Assembly: GCF_036013935.1 (NCBI RefSeq)
Contig: NZ_CP107902.1
Coordinates: 9,891,001-9,955,000 of the forward strand
DNA: 64,000 nucleotides
Direction of reading: 5' to 3'
Origin: Streptomyces sp. NBC_00461
GTDB lineage: Bacteria; Actinomycetota; Actinomycetes; Streptomycetales; Streptomycetaceae
Shown: positions 1-7,986 of the stretch, in pieces
Numbering within the stretch: the first letter of the stretch is position 1
Layout of the letters: each line of letters begins with the position of its first letter
Notes under the pieces: model-generated
Seen by the model: only the letters and a program-made list of their open reading frames with translations
Databases searched by the model: none
What the model was told of the DNA's origin: nothing
Position numbers and translations under genes: made by a program

Positions 1-848
1 CCGGCCCGGGGCCGGTCGCGGAACGCGGAGTGCACGGCCAGCGCCGACACCAGGTAGCACAGGTGAGGGAGGGCGAACAGCACGCCGGAGAGGGTGGCGG
101 AGGTGCCCGGGAGACGGTCGTCGACCAGGGCGATCAGATAGGGGAAGGAGATGACGGTGGAGAAGACGAAGGCGAACTCCAAGGCGTACAGGGCCTTGAG
201 GGAGATCACCGGCGTCCCGTCCGCGCAGGTCGTCTCGACGGGCCGCGCCGGCTCCGGTGCGGCCCGCTCCGGTTCGGGCAGGGCCGCCAGCAACAGGGCG
301 GCCGTCAGCGGCAGTACGGCGAGCAGGGCGTACTGGCGGTGAGGCGACAGCCAGCCCGACAGCGAGCCGATCACGATCGGCGCCACGACCAGGGCGGCTC
401 GGGCGCTGCCCTGCATCAGGGTCAGCGCCCTGGACAGGGCGGGACCCTCCAGGGCGGCGCCCAGGTACCCGTTGGACGCGGCGAAGGTGCCGCCCAGGAT
501 GCCCTGCAGTACGAGCGCGACGGTGAACGTGGCCAGGGAGTCCGACCAGCCCGCGAGGAGAAAGGCCACGGCGAGGCCCAACTGGGCGCGCAGCAGCAGC
601 CGCTTCCGGCCGTGACGGTCGGCGAGCCGCCCCCACAGCGGGGCGCCGAGCGCACCGAACACGGTCGGGACGACGTACAGCACCCCCGCCCAGCGGGCCC
701 CGTGGTCGCCCAACTCCGGCAGGATCTCGGTGAGGTACGGCGGCAGCCCGAGCGCCGCGAAGGATGCCACGAAGTAGCAGCCCGCCACCGCGTGCACATG
801 CCCGCGGGTGAACGCCCGTTCCGGCATGCGCAGGACTTCGGCGCTCAT
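1..848 (-). CDS. MFS transporter, probable siderophore exporter (3' end off window)
   Basis: Only the first 282 codons are visible; the gene continues past the left edge. The reading frame from ATG at 848 gives a run of hydrophobic segments with the MFS loop 2-3 signature (GRLADRHGRKR) near residue 80 and a polar central loop rich in Pro and Glu (EPERAAPEPARP) near residue 195, as expected between the two six-helix halves. Its ATG overlaps the TGA of the upstream NIS synthetase gene (ATGA), so the two are translationally coupled. MFS proteins next to IucA/IucC synthetases are commonly the export pumps for the siderophore made there; export rather than uptake is inferred because a complete ABC uptake system sits in the same operon. 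The family call is firm, the substrate is not. Confidence 0.85.
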   Translation of the reverse strand, partial: MSAEVLRMPERAFTRGHVHAVAGCYFVASFAALGLPPYLTEILPELGDHGARWAGVLYVVPTVFGALGAPLWGRLADRHGRKRLLLRAQLGLAVAFLLAGWSDSLATFTVALVLQGILGGTFAASNGYLGAALEGPALSRALTLMQGSARAALVVAPIVIGSLSGWLSPHRQYALLAVLPLTAALLLAALPEPERAAPEPARPVETTCADGTPVISLKALYALEFAFVFSTVISFPYLIALVDDRLPGTSATLSGVLFALPHLCYLVSALAVHSAFRDRPRA

Positions 849-2548
849 GCCGTGCCCCCGGTGGGCAGCAGGTAGTTGGGGCCGGTCGTGTAGTGCTTGT
901 TGACGTCCGCGGCGCCCGAACGCTCCTTGGAGAGCAGCGTCCCGGCCGTGACCATCGCCTTGACCGGCAACCGCGGTGCATCGAGGACCCGCTCGCGCAG
1001 GACCGCACCGGCGTCACCGCCCAGCCGGTCGACGGCCCGGGTGAGCCGGTCGCGTACCAGACCCAGCAGCTCGTCCCGGTGCCGAGCGAGCCCGAACGCG
1101 TAGGCCCCCGCGCACAGATGGACCGTGATGGTGGCGAACAGGTCCGCGACGGGTCCGTCCCCGGCGCTGTACGTCCGCGGATCGTCGAAGCCCCACGGCC
1201 CTGGCAGCCTGGCGGCCAGCCGCGAGGCGTTCACGCGGGGCCCGTCGTTGTCCTTGAACAGCAACCGCAGGGTGCCCGGCCCCAGCACCAGCGAGACGTT
1301 CTGCTGATGCGACTCCAGCGCGATGCCGTAGCCGAACAGGGTCGTCTGCCAGTCGAACAGCAGCGTCAGGAAGGCGTCCAGCAGGGCCAGTGGGTCGCCG
1401 CCGTGGAAGCGGTCGGCCAGCAGGTCGAGGACCAGCCGCCCGCTCGGCGCCTCGGCGAGGAGCGCGGCCAGCGGGACGACGACGGAGTCCTCGCGTGCGG
1501 CCGGGTGGCGACGGCACAGCACGGCCAGCAGCTCGTGCCCGGCGTGTGCGTACGTGGCCTCGTCGGCGTGCAGGACCGTGTCCCGGAAGCGGGGCTCACG
1601 CGCGATCACCGCCTCCAGCAACCGCTGCCCCGCCGCGCCGTCGACGAGGGTGCCCGGCTTGATGGAGCGCTTGTTGCGCAGACCCAACGTGGCGGTGGCC
1701 AGAGGGAGTTTGAGGTGCAGGGAAGGATCCGCGGCCACCGCCACCGTGCGCATCGACAGCGTGGGCACGACTTCGAGATGGGCGCGCTCGGCGAGCAGCG
1801 CGCTGCCCGCGAGGCCCGTGGTCCGCAGGGCCTCGTCCAGCGGCGCTCCCACGGTCAACGGGTGCACGGGCAAGGCCACGTGGGTGTGCTCGACCTCGGG
1901 CAGGCCCAGCAGCGCGGGCGTGGGCCACAGCTCGGGGAGCGGGCCGGTCACGGTCACCGCGGCACGCGGCACGGCCAGCCAGCGCAGTGCGAAGCGGGGA
2001 TGGAACTCCGGTGCGTACGCCCGCAGTTGTGACTCGGTGAGCCCTGAGCGGCCGCGTGCGGTCGGGTAGACGGGATGGTCGAGGCGGGCGGCGAGAGTGT
2101 CGTACGCGAGCCCCGGCCATCCGGCCGGATCGTCCCCGTACCGGTCGGTCAGCCGTCGCATGACGTCGTCCCGCGTGCGGGCGTGCAGCCGCATCGTGTC
2201 CAGCGTCTGACGGCACTCCTCGGCGAACGCGTCGAAGCCGTCGCGGTCCTCGGGCTCGGCGAGATCGCGCAGCGCGCCGAGCACGGCCTCGTGCGAGGTC
2301 AGCTCGGAGGTGTCCGACTCGCGTGCCAGCAGGGGCAACCGGGCCCGGTACTCGCCCTGGTAGCCGTCCTCGGCGATCGGCAGCAGCAGGGCGTCACCGG
2401 CAGCCGGCAGGCGCAGCCAGTCGCCGTCCGGCCGGTGCACGAGAGCGCTGCGGCTGCGCAGCCCGACCACGTCCTCGCGCAGCAGGGCGCCGAGCACGCG
2501 GGTGAGCAGCTGCGTCTCGCAGGTGTCCGTCGCGGTCGGCGCGCTCAC
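845..2548 (-). CDS. IucA/IucC-family NRPS-independent siderophore (NIS) synthetase
   Basis: A 567-aa protein, close to the usual 580-620 aa of the family. NIS synthetases adenylate a carboxylate such as citrate or a dicarboxylate and condense it with an amine or alcohol. Recognisable family blocks, in order, are the HPVYPTARGRSGL segment (the 'HP..K.R.G' region), PTLSMRT (the STRT-like ATP/carboxylate loop), TLGLRNKRSIKPG, ESHQQN (the E.H.QN catalytic block), FKDNDGPR (the RD..G-like metal/ATP block) and a C-terminal VKAMVT. The start is the GTG at 2548, whose GTGA overlaps the stop of the upstream ATP-grasp gene; a longer open frame to 2905 lies inside that gene and is not used. The cytoplasmic product and the neighbouring ligase and MFS pump imply a small siderophore. 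The type (A, B or C) and the substrates cannot be read from sequence alone. Confidence 0.9.
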   Translation of the reverse strand: MSAPTATDTCETQLLTRVLGALLREDVVGLRSRSALVHRPDGDWLRLPAAGDALLLPIAEDGYQGEYRARLPLLARESDTSELTSHEAVLGALRDLAEPEDRDGFDAFAEECRQTLDTMRLHARTRDDVMRRLTDRYGDDPAGWPGLAYDTLAARLDHPVYPTARGRSGLTESQLRAYAPEFHPRFALRWLAVPRAAVTVTGPLPELWPTPALLGLPEVEHTHVALPVHPLTVGAPLDEALRTTGLAGSALLAERAHLEVVPTLSMRTVAVAADPSLHLKLPLATATLGLRNKRSIKPGTLVDGAAGQRLLEAVIAREPRFRDTVLHADEATYAHAGHELLAVLCRRHPAAREDSVVVPLAALLAEAPSGRLVLDLLADRFHGGDPLALLDAFLTLLFDWQTTLFGYGIALESHQQNVSLVLGPGTLRLLFKDNDGPRVNASRLAARLPGPWGFDDPRTYSAGDGPVADLFATITVHLCAGAYAFGLARHRDELLGLVRDRLTRAVDRLGGDAGAVLRERVLDAPRLPVKAMVTAGTLLSKERSGAADVNKHYTTGPNYLLPTGGTA

Positions 2549-3720
2549 GACTGGATCTCCCAGCTCCGGGCGGCCAGGAATTCCGCCGACACCCGGTCCA
2601 CCGTCCGCTGGTCGGTGCCGACGGCCCGCAGCACGCCCAGGTAGTCGCGGTTCGTGCGATACAGCTCGTGTCGCTCGCCCACGGCACGCAGCGGACGGTA
2701 CGTCAGATGGACGCCGTCGACGGTCAGTTCCCCGGAGTCGGGGGCCTGAACAAGGGTGCCGGCCCGGTCGGCGCACGGGTACTCCAGACGCGCGGCGCCG
2801 TCGCGGCGGGCTTCCAGGTGGGCAGGGAGCGGCTCGCCCAGATGGGTGCGCAGCACCAGCTCGAAGAGCGGTATCTCCAGCAGCCGGGCCAGCAGCAGAT
2901 CGCACTGGTCGCCGATGGCACGGTAGTTGACCTCGATGATCCTGGCGCGTCCCTCGTGCACCACGAACTCGGTGTGACAGGCGCCGAACCCGACGCCCAA
3001 CGCGTCCAGTTGGGCGAGCACCTGGGCCACGACGGGCTCAGGGTGGGCCGGGACGAAGGTGAGGCGTTCCTCGATGAAGTACGGCGGGGCCGACAACTCG
3101 GTGTGGAAGCCGCCCAGCACATGGCGGACCTGCCCGTCGCCCAGCGTCTCCAGGGTGTACAGCTCGCCGGGGAGGTACTCCTCGACGACCAGGACGGCAC
3201 CGGGCCGACGGTCCAGGATCTCCTTGGCCCGTGTCACGAGCTGTTCCGGGGCGTCGACCAGGACGACGTCCTCGCTGGCCACGCCCTCGCGCGGCTTGAG
3301 GACACACGGGTACGGCGCGTCCGAGGGCGCGACGGGCTCCGTGAGCTCGGCCGACCACACGGTGTCCACACCGGTGGCGGCGAGCCGGCGCCGCATCTCG
3401 GCCTTGTCCTTGGTGCGCAGCGTGGCTCGCCAGTCCTTGGCGGGGAGGCCGAAGTAGGCGGCGGCCAGGGCGGCCTGGGTCTGGAGGTGGTCGCTGTTGG
3501 TGAAGACGGCGTCGGGGCGGTGGTGTGTGGAGATCCGGGTGACGACCGCCCGGTGGTCGCGGACGTCGCACTCCAGGACCTCGATGTCCGGGTGGGTGCG
3601 GCGATGGGCGGCGGGCTGGTCGGTGAGGACGGTGACATCCAGGCCCAGCCGGGCGGCGGCGGGCAGGAAGCCCTCGGTGACGGAGTCGGTCGGATTGAGG
3701 GCAAGCAGGTAGATGCGCAC
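2545..3720 (-). CDS. ATP-grasp ligase, probable siderophore-assembly enzyme
   Basis: A 391-aa protein starting with GTG at 3720 (VRIYLLALNPTDSVTEGF); longer frames upstream run through a hairpin and are not coding. It has a Rossmann-like N-terminal domain, then an ATP-grasp core: PYPCVLKPREGVASEDVV (ATP-binding Lys region, around residue 135), AVLVVEEYLPGELYTLE (adenine-contact strand) and ARIIEVNYRAIGDQCD (the Mg-binding E-N pair). The best general match is the carboxylate-amine ligase branch (BL00235/CARNS1-like). It overlaps the NIS synthetase gene by 4 bp. Coupling of an ATP-grasp ligase to a NIS synthetase suggests that it forms a second amide bond in the siderophore or prepares an amino-acid-like building block. 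That role is inference. Confidence 0.85.
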   Translation of the reverse strand: MRIYLLALNPTDSVTEGFLPAAARLGLDVTVLTDQPAAHRRTHPDIEVLECDVRDHRAVVTRISTHHRPDAVFTNSDHLQTQAALAAAYFGLPAKDWRATLRTKDKAEMRRRLAATGVDTVWSAELTEPVAPSDAPYPCVLKPREGVASEDVVLVDAPEQLVTRAKEILDRRPGAVLVVEEYLPGELYTLETLGDGQVRHVLGGFHTELSAPPYFIEERLTFVPAHPEPVVAQVLAQLDALGVGFGACHTEFVVHEGRARIIEVNYRAIGDQCDLLLARLLEIPLFELVLRTHLGEPLPAHLEARRDGAARLEYPCADRAGTLVQAPDSGELTVDGVHLTYRPLRAVGERHELYRTNRDYLGVLRAVGTDQRTVDRVSAEFLAARSWEIQS

Positions 3721-3756
3721 GGTGTGCAGGCAACTTCCTCTGGCGGGTGGGGGGTT

Positions 3757-3791
3757 GGGGGCGGACCGGGCGGACGGCGCGGTCCGCCCCC
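3757..3791 (-). terminator. GC-rich hairpin between uptake and biosynthesis genes
   Basis: A perfect 11-bp inverted repeat (GGGGGCGGACC, 3757-3767, and GGTCCGCCCCC, 3781-3791) encloses a 13-nt loop 13 bp beyond the stop of the lipoprotein gene. There is no U-tract, which is normal for Streptomyces. No promoter or iron box was seen between it and the ATP-grasp start, so it may act as a partial terminator that lowers expression of the downstream biosynthetic genes. Confidence 0.6.
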
Positions 3792-3803
3792 GGGGAACGG
3801 GAG

Positions 3804-4823
3804 TTACTTCTTGGGGAGGTCCACGCCGGTGGCCTTCGCCACGTCCTTGAGCACCTGTTCGGCGGCCTGGACGCCGATGCCGGACATCCACGTCTCGTCC
3901 GCGACCTCGTGGACCCTGCCGTCCTTGACGGCCGGGAGGGCCTTCCAGACCGGGTTGGAGGTGACCTGCTTCTTCTGGGTCTTGTCGTCGACGTCGGCGG
4001 AGGTGACGAAGATCAGATCGGCGTCGGCCCGGTCGATCTCCTCGGGGCTGACGTCCTTCATGGTGACGTCGGGGTCGTTCGACACCTGGGACTTGGGCCG
4101 CTTGAGACCGATGTCGTTGAGGACGACACCGCTGTAGGAGTTGGACTGGTACAGGCGGGTCGGACCGGCGATGAAGCGGACCACGGACGCGGTCGGCATC
4201 GTGCCGCCGTCCATCTTCCGGATGGCCTCACCGAGCGCCTTGGCCTGCGTCTCGTACTCCTTGAGCTTGGCCGCGGCCTCCTTCTCCAGGCCCAGCGCCT
4301 CGGCGTGCACCTTCAGGTTCTGCTTCCAGACCCCGCCGGTGGTCTCCGTGAAGACGGTCGGGGCGATCGCGCTGAGCTTGTCGTAGATCTTCTCGTGCCG
4401 GACCTTCGACGACAGGATCAGATCGGGCTTGAGGGAGGCGATCTTCTCCAGGTTGGGCTCCAGGAGCGGTCCGACGTCGGCGGTGCCGCTCAACTCGCCC
4501 TTGAGGTACGTCGGGAAGCCGCCCTCGGTCTTGAAGTGCGGGGCGACCGCGCCGACCGGGTCGATGCCGAGCAGGGTGACGTCGTCCAGCTCACCGGTGT
4601 CGAGGACCACGACCCGCTTCGGCTTCGACGGGATCTCGACGTTGCCCATCACGGTCTTGAGGGTGCGCGGGAAGCCGGCCGAAGCCGAGCCGGAGGACTT
4701 GGCGGTGTCGCCGCCGTCGGTCTTCTCACTGCCGCAGGCGGCCAGTACGGCCGTACCGAGCACCACGGAGAGCAGCACGGCGAGGAGTCTGCCGATTCCG
4801 TGCAGGGGAGAGCGCTTGAACAT
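3804..4823 (-). CDS. Iron-siderophore ABC transporter substrate-binding lipoprotein
   Basis: A 339-aa protein with a lipoprotein signal: charged start, hydrophobic stretch and lipobox LAAC with the lipidated Cys at residue 30. The mature part is a class III periplasmic-binding-protein fold (Peripla_BP_2/FepB type): KRVVVLDTGELDDVTLLGI near residue 70, NLEKIASLKPDLILSSK near 145, a long central helix, and DADLIFVTSADVD near 285. It would capture ferric siderophore at the outer face of the membrane for the adjacent FecCD/FecE complex. It lies 33 bp downstream of the ATPase gene in the same direction. The family is clear; the ligand is probably, but not demonstrably, the product of the neighbouring NIS pathway. 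Confidence 0.93.
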   Translation of the reverse strand: MFKRSPLHGIGRLLAVLLSVVLGTAVLAACGSEKTDGGDTAKSSGSASAGFPRTLKTVMGNVEIPSKPKRVVVLDTGELDDVTLLGIDPVGAVAPHFKTEGGFPTYLKGELSGTADVGPLLEPNLEKIASLKPDLILSSKVRHEKIYDKLSAIAPTVFTETTGGVWKQNLKVHAEALGLEKEAAAKLKEYETQAKALGEAIRKMDGGTMPTASVVRFIAGPTRLYQSNSYSGVVLNDIGLKRPKSQVSNDPDVTMKDVSPEEIDRADADLIFVTSADVDDKTQKKQVTSNPVWKALPAVKDGRVHEVADETWMSGIGVQAAEQVLKDVAKATGVDLPKK

Positions 4824-4856
4824 GGGGGGTCGGTCTTTCTGGTAGGTGCTTACGGG

Positions 4857-5744
4857 TCAGGCGGACACGGCGGCGTGCCGCACCGCGCTGCTCTTCGGTA
4901 CGACCAGCGGGGTGCCGGTCTCCGGGTCGGGGATCACCCGGCAGTCCACGTCGAACACGGACCTGACCAGGTCCGCGTCGAGGACGTTCGCCGGGGCGCC
5001 GGCGGCGGCGAGACGGCCGTCCTTGAGGACCACCATGTGGTCCGCGTAGCGGGCGGCCTGTCCGAGGTCGTGCAGCACCATCACCACGGTGCGGCCCGCC
5101 TCGGCGTGCAGGGCGGCGACGAGGTCGAGGACGTCGAGCTGGTGCCGAAGGTCGAGGAAGGTGGTCGGTTCGTCGAGCAGGAGCAGTTCGGTGTCCTGGG
5201 CCAACGCCAGCGCGATCCAGGCGCGTTGGCGCTGACCGCCGGAGAGCTGGTCGACGCTCTGGTCGCGCAGGGACGTGGTGCCGGTGCGCTCCAGCGCCTC
5301 GTCCACGGCCTGCTGGTCCGACGCCGACCAGGGGCTCAGCAGCCGCTGGTGCGGATACCGGCCCAGGCGTACGAGCGCCTCGACGGTGATCGCCTCGGGC
5401 GTGACCGGCTGCTGGGGGAGCAGTCCCATCCGGCGGGCGAGCGTCCGCGCGGACATGCGGTGGATGTCCGCGCCGTCCAGGGTGACGGTCCCGGCGGCCG
5501 GGGCGAGCAGCCGGCTCAGTCCGCGCAACAGGGTCGACTTTCCACAGGCGTTGGGTCCGACGATCGCGGTGACGGCGCCACCCGGCAGCGTCAGATCGAG
5601 TCCGTCGACGACGAGCCGGTCGCCGTAGCGGAGCTGGAGGCCCCGCGTGGAGAGCTGGTTGGCGGTGGTCATGTGCGGCTCCTGACGCGCTTGCTGTGCT
5701 GCGGTCGCATGTGGCTCGTGGCCGGTTTCCGGGGCGCCCGTCAT
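4857..5744 (-). CDS. Iron-siderophore ABC transporter ATP-binding protein (FecE/FhuC type)
   Basis: A 295-aa ATPase with Walker A GPNACGKSTLL, the Q-loop region MGLLPQQP, signature LSGGQRQRAWIALALA, Walker B LLLLDEPTTFLD and switch His in MVLHDLGQAA. These are all canonical for iron-chelate importers. Two starts are credible. ATG at 5744 overlaps the TGA of the upstream permease and has AGGAG six bases before it. ATG at 5672 also has AGGAG six bases before it and would give a 271-aa protein nearer the usual family length. The extra N-terminus is polar and contains two similar EPHAT/EPHMT steps, as if the start region had been duplicated. I keep the coupled start. It drives uptake through the two FecCD proteins. 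Confidence 0.93.
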   Translation of the reverse strand: MTGAPETGHEPHATAAQQARQEPHMTTANQLSTRGLQLRYGDRLVVDGLDLTLPGGAVTAIVGPNACGKSTLLRGLSRLLAPAAGTVTLDGADIHRMSARTLARRMGLLPQQPVTPEAITVEALVRLGRYPHQRLLSPWSASDQQAVDEALERTGTTSLRDQSVDQLSGGQRQRAWIALALAQDTELLLLDEPTTFLDLRHQLDVLDLVAALHAEAGRTVVMVLHDLGQAARYADHMVVLKDGRLAAAGAPANVLDADLVRSVFDVDCRVIPDPETGTPLVVPKSSAVRHAAVSA

Positions 5745-6790
5745 GCCCGGCTCCTCTGGAGGGGCGAGCTCTGCCGGAACATCAGCACCAGCAGCCAGGG
5801 CGCGCCCAGCGTGGCGGTGACCGCGCCCACCGGCAGCCCCTCGATCGGCAGCAGGTGCTGCACCACCAGGTCGGAGGCGAGCAGCAGCACCGCTCCCGTG
5901 AGACCGGCCAGCCCCAGCGAGGCGGCCGTGGGCGGACCGGTCACGAACCGCACGAGGTGCGGCACGGCGAGCGCGACAAAGGTCACCGGACCCGCGACCG
6001 CGGCCGCGAGGGACGCCAACGTGACCGCGACGAACAGGAGTTGGAGACGAGCGGCCGACGTCCGCAGGCCCAGCGCGCCCGCCGAGTCGTCCCCGAGGTC
6101 CAGCACGGCCAGCCGGCGGTGCAGTACGAGGGTGACGGCGAGCGCGAGCACCATGGAGCCGCCGGCTCCCCACACCTCCGTCCACGTCCGCCCGTACAAC
6201 GATCCGGTGGTCCACTGCAGCGCGGACCCGGCGAGTTCGGCCGGGAAGCGCACGATCATCAGGTTCACGGCGGCGGCCAGTCCCGCCTGCACGGCCAGCC
6301 CGGTGAGCACGAGCCGGGTGACGGCGAGCCCGGACCGCCAGGCGAACACGCCCAGCAGCAGGGCCGCGAGCAGGCCTCCGCCGAGGGCCCCGAGCGGGAT
6401 CAGCGTCTGTGAGGCCCCGGCGGCGATGAGCGCGACCGCGCCCAACGACGCCCCGCCTGTCACGCCCATGACATCCGGGGATGCCAGGGGGTTGCGGAAC
6501 AGCCGTTGCAGCACACAGCCCGCCGCGCCCAGCCCCGCACCGGCGACGATGGCCGCCACGGTCCTCGGCGCCCGGAACTGCTGCACCACCAGCACGTCTC
6601 CCGGATCGCCCAGGCCGACCAGCGCACGCAGCGCCGTGCCCGCGGGCATCCGCATCTCACCCGTCGTCAGGGACACGGTGAGCAGCACGAACAGTGCGAC
6701 GAGACCGGAGACGGCGAACACCAGGACACGCCGCCGCACCCGGCTGCGGGACACGGACTTCGTACGAACGGTGGCGACGGCGGCGGTCAT
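5741..6790 (-). CDS. FecCD-family iron-siderophore permease (second subunit)
   Basis: A 349-aa polytopic membrane protein with about ten hydrophobic segments. Family blocks visible are the N-terminal FRAPRTVAAIVAGAGLGAAG, NPLASPDVMGVTGGASLGA, LDLGDDSAGALGL and, near the C-terminus, GPVTFVALAVPHLVRF, which holds the EAA-like coupling region (G.ifFVGLiiPHi.R). The start is ATG at 6790, overlapping by 4 bp the stop of the other FecCD gene. It forms the heterodimeric channel with that protein and is energised by the following ATPase. A longer open frame to 7420 lies inside the neighbour and is a shadow. Confidence 0.93.
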   Translation of the reverse strand: MTAAVATVRTKSVSRSRVRRRVLVFAVSGLVALFVLLTVSLTTGEMRMPAGTALRALVGLGDPGDVLVVQQFRAPRTVAAIVAGAGLGAAGCVLQRLFRNPLASPDVMGVTGGASLGAVALIAAGASQTLIPLGALGGGLLAALLLGVFAWRSGLAVTRLVLTGLAVQAGLAAAVNLMIVRFPAELAGSALQWTTGSLYGRTWTEVWGAGGSMVLALAVTLVLHRRLAVLDLGDDSAGALGLRTSAARLQLLFVAVTLASLAAAVAGPVTFVALAVPHLVRFVTGPPTAASLGLAGLTGAVLLLASDLVVQHLLPIEGLPVGAVTATLGAPWLLVLMFRQSSPLQRSRA

Positions 6791-7812
6791 CGGGCCACCT
6801 TCCGGGCCAGCAGCGCCAGCAGGGGCGCACCCAGGAACGCGGTCACGATGCCCGCCTCCAGCTCCGAGGGGCGGATCACCATCCGGCCGAGAACATCGGC
6901 CGACAGCAGGAGCACCGGTCCGGCGATCAGGCAGCCGGGCACCAGCAGCCGATGGTCGGCGCCGAGCAGGGGGCGTACCAGATGGGGCGCGGCAAGACCG
7001 ATGAAGGCGACCGGCCCGGCCATGGCGACCGCCGAACCGGCGAGCAGGACCACCGCGATGCCGCCGGCCAGCCGGATCCAGGTCACCGGCACACCGAGCG
7101 CCTGGGCCGAATCGTCGCCCAGGGCAAGGGCGTTGAGCGCGGGGGACACGGCCAGTGCGACCACCAGCCCGAGCAGCAGGGCCGGCAGCACCGGCCACAG
7201 CACGTCCAGGGGCCTGCCGGACAGGGAACCGGCCAGCCAGAAGCGGGCCTCGTCGAGGGTGCGCTGGTTCATCAGCATCACCGCCGACGTCCAGGACAGC
7301 AGCACGAGTTGGAGCACGGTGCCGCCGAGCGCCAGCCTCACGGGATCGATGTCCCCGGCACGGCGGGCCAGCGCCTGGGCGAACAGGGCGGCACCCGCGG
7401 CGCCGGCGAACGCGAACCACACATATTGCACAGGGTCGTTGAGCTTCAGTGCGAAGATCGCGACGACGACCGCGAAACCGGCGCCGGCGTTGATGCCGAG
7501 GGTGGTCGGCGACGCGAGCGGGTTGCGGGTGATGCCCTGGGCCACGGCGCCCGCGACCCCGAGCGCCGCGCCGACCGCGAGGCCGATGACGGTGCGTGGC
7601 AGCCGCAGCCCGGTGACCACGAGCGCCTCCCGGCCCTGGGCGTGACCGAACAGTGCGTCGGCAACCGTGGACAGGGGCACCGACCGGGCGCCGAGCGCGA
7701 GGCTCAGCGCGGTGCAGAGCGCAAGGGCGCCCAGTCCGGCGAGGAACACGGGGACGTGTCTGAGGGCAGGGGAGGGCACACCAGTGGGAGCGGCCCGTTG
7801 GGTCACGATCAC
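6787..7812 (-). CDS. FecCD-family iron-siderophore permease (first gene of the operon)
   Basis: A 341-aa permease with the same blocks as its partner: LRLPRTVIGLAVGAALGVAG, NPLASPTTLGINAGAGFAV, LALGDDSAQALGV and GPVAFIGLAAPHLVRPLLG. The likely start is GTG at 7812 (VIVTQRAAPTG); a second GTG at 7806 is possible. An iron box begins 12 bp upstream of the start, which suggests that the transcript begins very close to the gene and is shut off by an iron-loaded DtxR/DmdR-type repressor. All genes down to the MFS transporter follow in the same direction with 4-bp overlaps or short gaps, so this gene probably heads the whole uptake-biosynthesis-export operon. Confidence 0.92.
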   Translation of the reverse strand: MIVTQRAAPTGVPSPALRHVPVFLAGLGALALCTALSLALGARSVPLSTVADALFGHAQGREALVVTGLRLPRTVIGLAVGAALGVAGAVAQGITRNPLASPTTLGINAGAGFAVVVAIFALKLNDPVQYVWFAFAGAAGAALFAQALARRAGDIDPVRLALGGTVLQLVLLSWTSAVMLMNQRTLDEARFWLAGSLSGRPLDVLWPVLPALLLGLVVALAVSPALNALALGDDSAQALGVPVTWIRLAGGIAVVLLAGSAVAMAGPVAFIGLAAPHLVRPLLGADHRLLVPGCLIAGPVLLLSADVLGRMVIRPSELEAGIVTAFLGAPLLALLARKVAR

Positions 7813-7823
7813 AAGCCGTGAGC

Positions 7824-7842
7824 TTAGGTGAGCCTTCCTTTA
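7824..7842 (-). promoter_or_regulatory. Iron box (DtxR/DmdR/IdeR-type operator), transporter side
   Basis: The sequence TTAGGTGAGCCTTCCTTTA agrees with the actinobacterial 19-bp iron-box consensus (TTAGGTTAGGCTCACCTAA) in the left half and in the central CT..CCT. The right half is degenerate. It lies 12 bp upstream of the first permease gene. Confidence 0.7.
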
Positions 7843-7932
7843 CTTATCAACCGGCTGTGAGGTGACCTCGACCTGGGAGCTCCATGATCCCGGGCTGCGG
7901 ACGCCCCGTAGATCAAGTCGCCGGGCGTGAAG

Positions 7933-7951
7933 TAAGGTAAGCCTGACCTTG
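7933..7951 (+). promoter_or_regulatory. Iron box (DtxR/DmdR/IdeR-type operator), FhuF side
   Basis: The sequence TAAGGTAAGCCTGACCTTG is a near-symmetrical iron box with both half sites (AAGGTAAG and CTGACCTT) conserved. It is centred about 45 bp upstream of the FhuF-like gene, where it would overlap the promoter. It is the better of the two boxes in this gap and predicts iron repression of the reductase. Confidence 0.8.
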
Positions 7952-7986
7952 CTGGCTGTCTTTGAACCTCCCGTGCTGGAGCGCCC

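Noticed and set aside
30..875. Long plus-strand frame opposite the MFS gene
   Set aside because: Shadow of the minus-strand transporter: Gln/Gly/Arg-rich composition, no family features, and wrong third-position pattern.
3747..7004. 1085-aa plus-strand frame across lipoprotein, ATPase and permease genes
   Set aside because: It runs antisense to three well-supported genes and has low-complexity composition; a product of high GC and rare stops.
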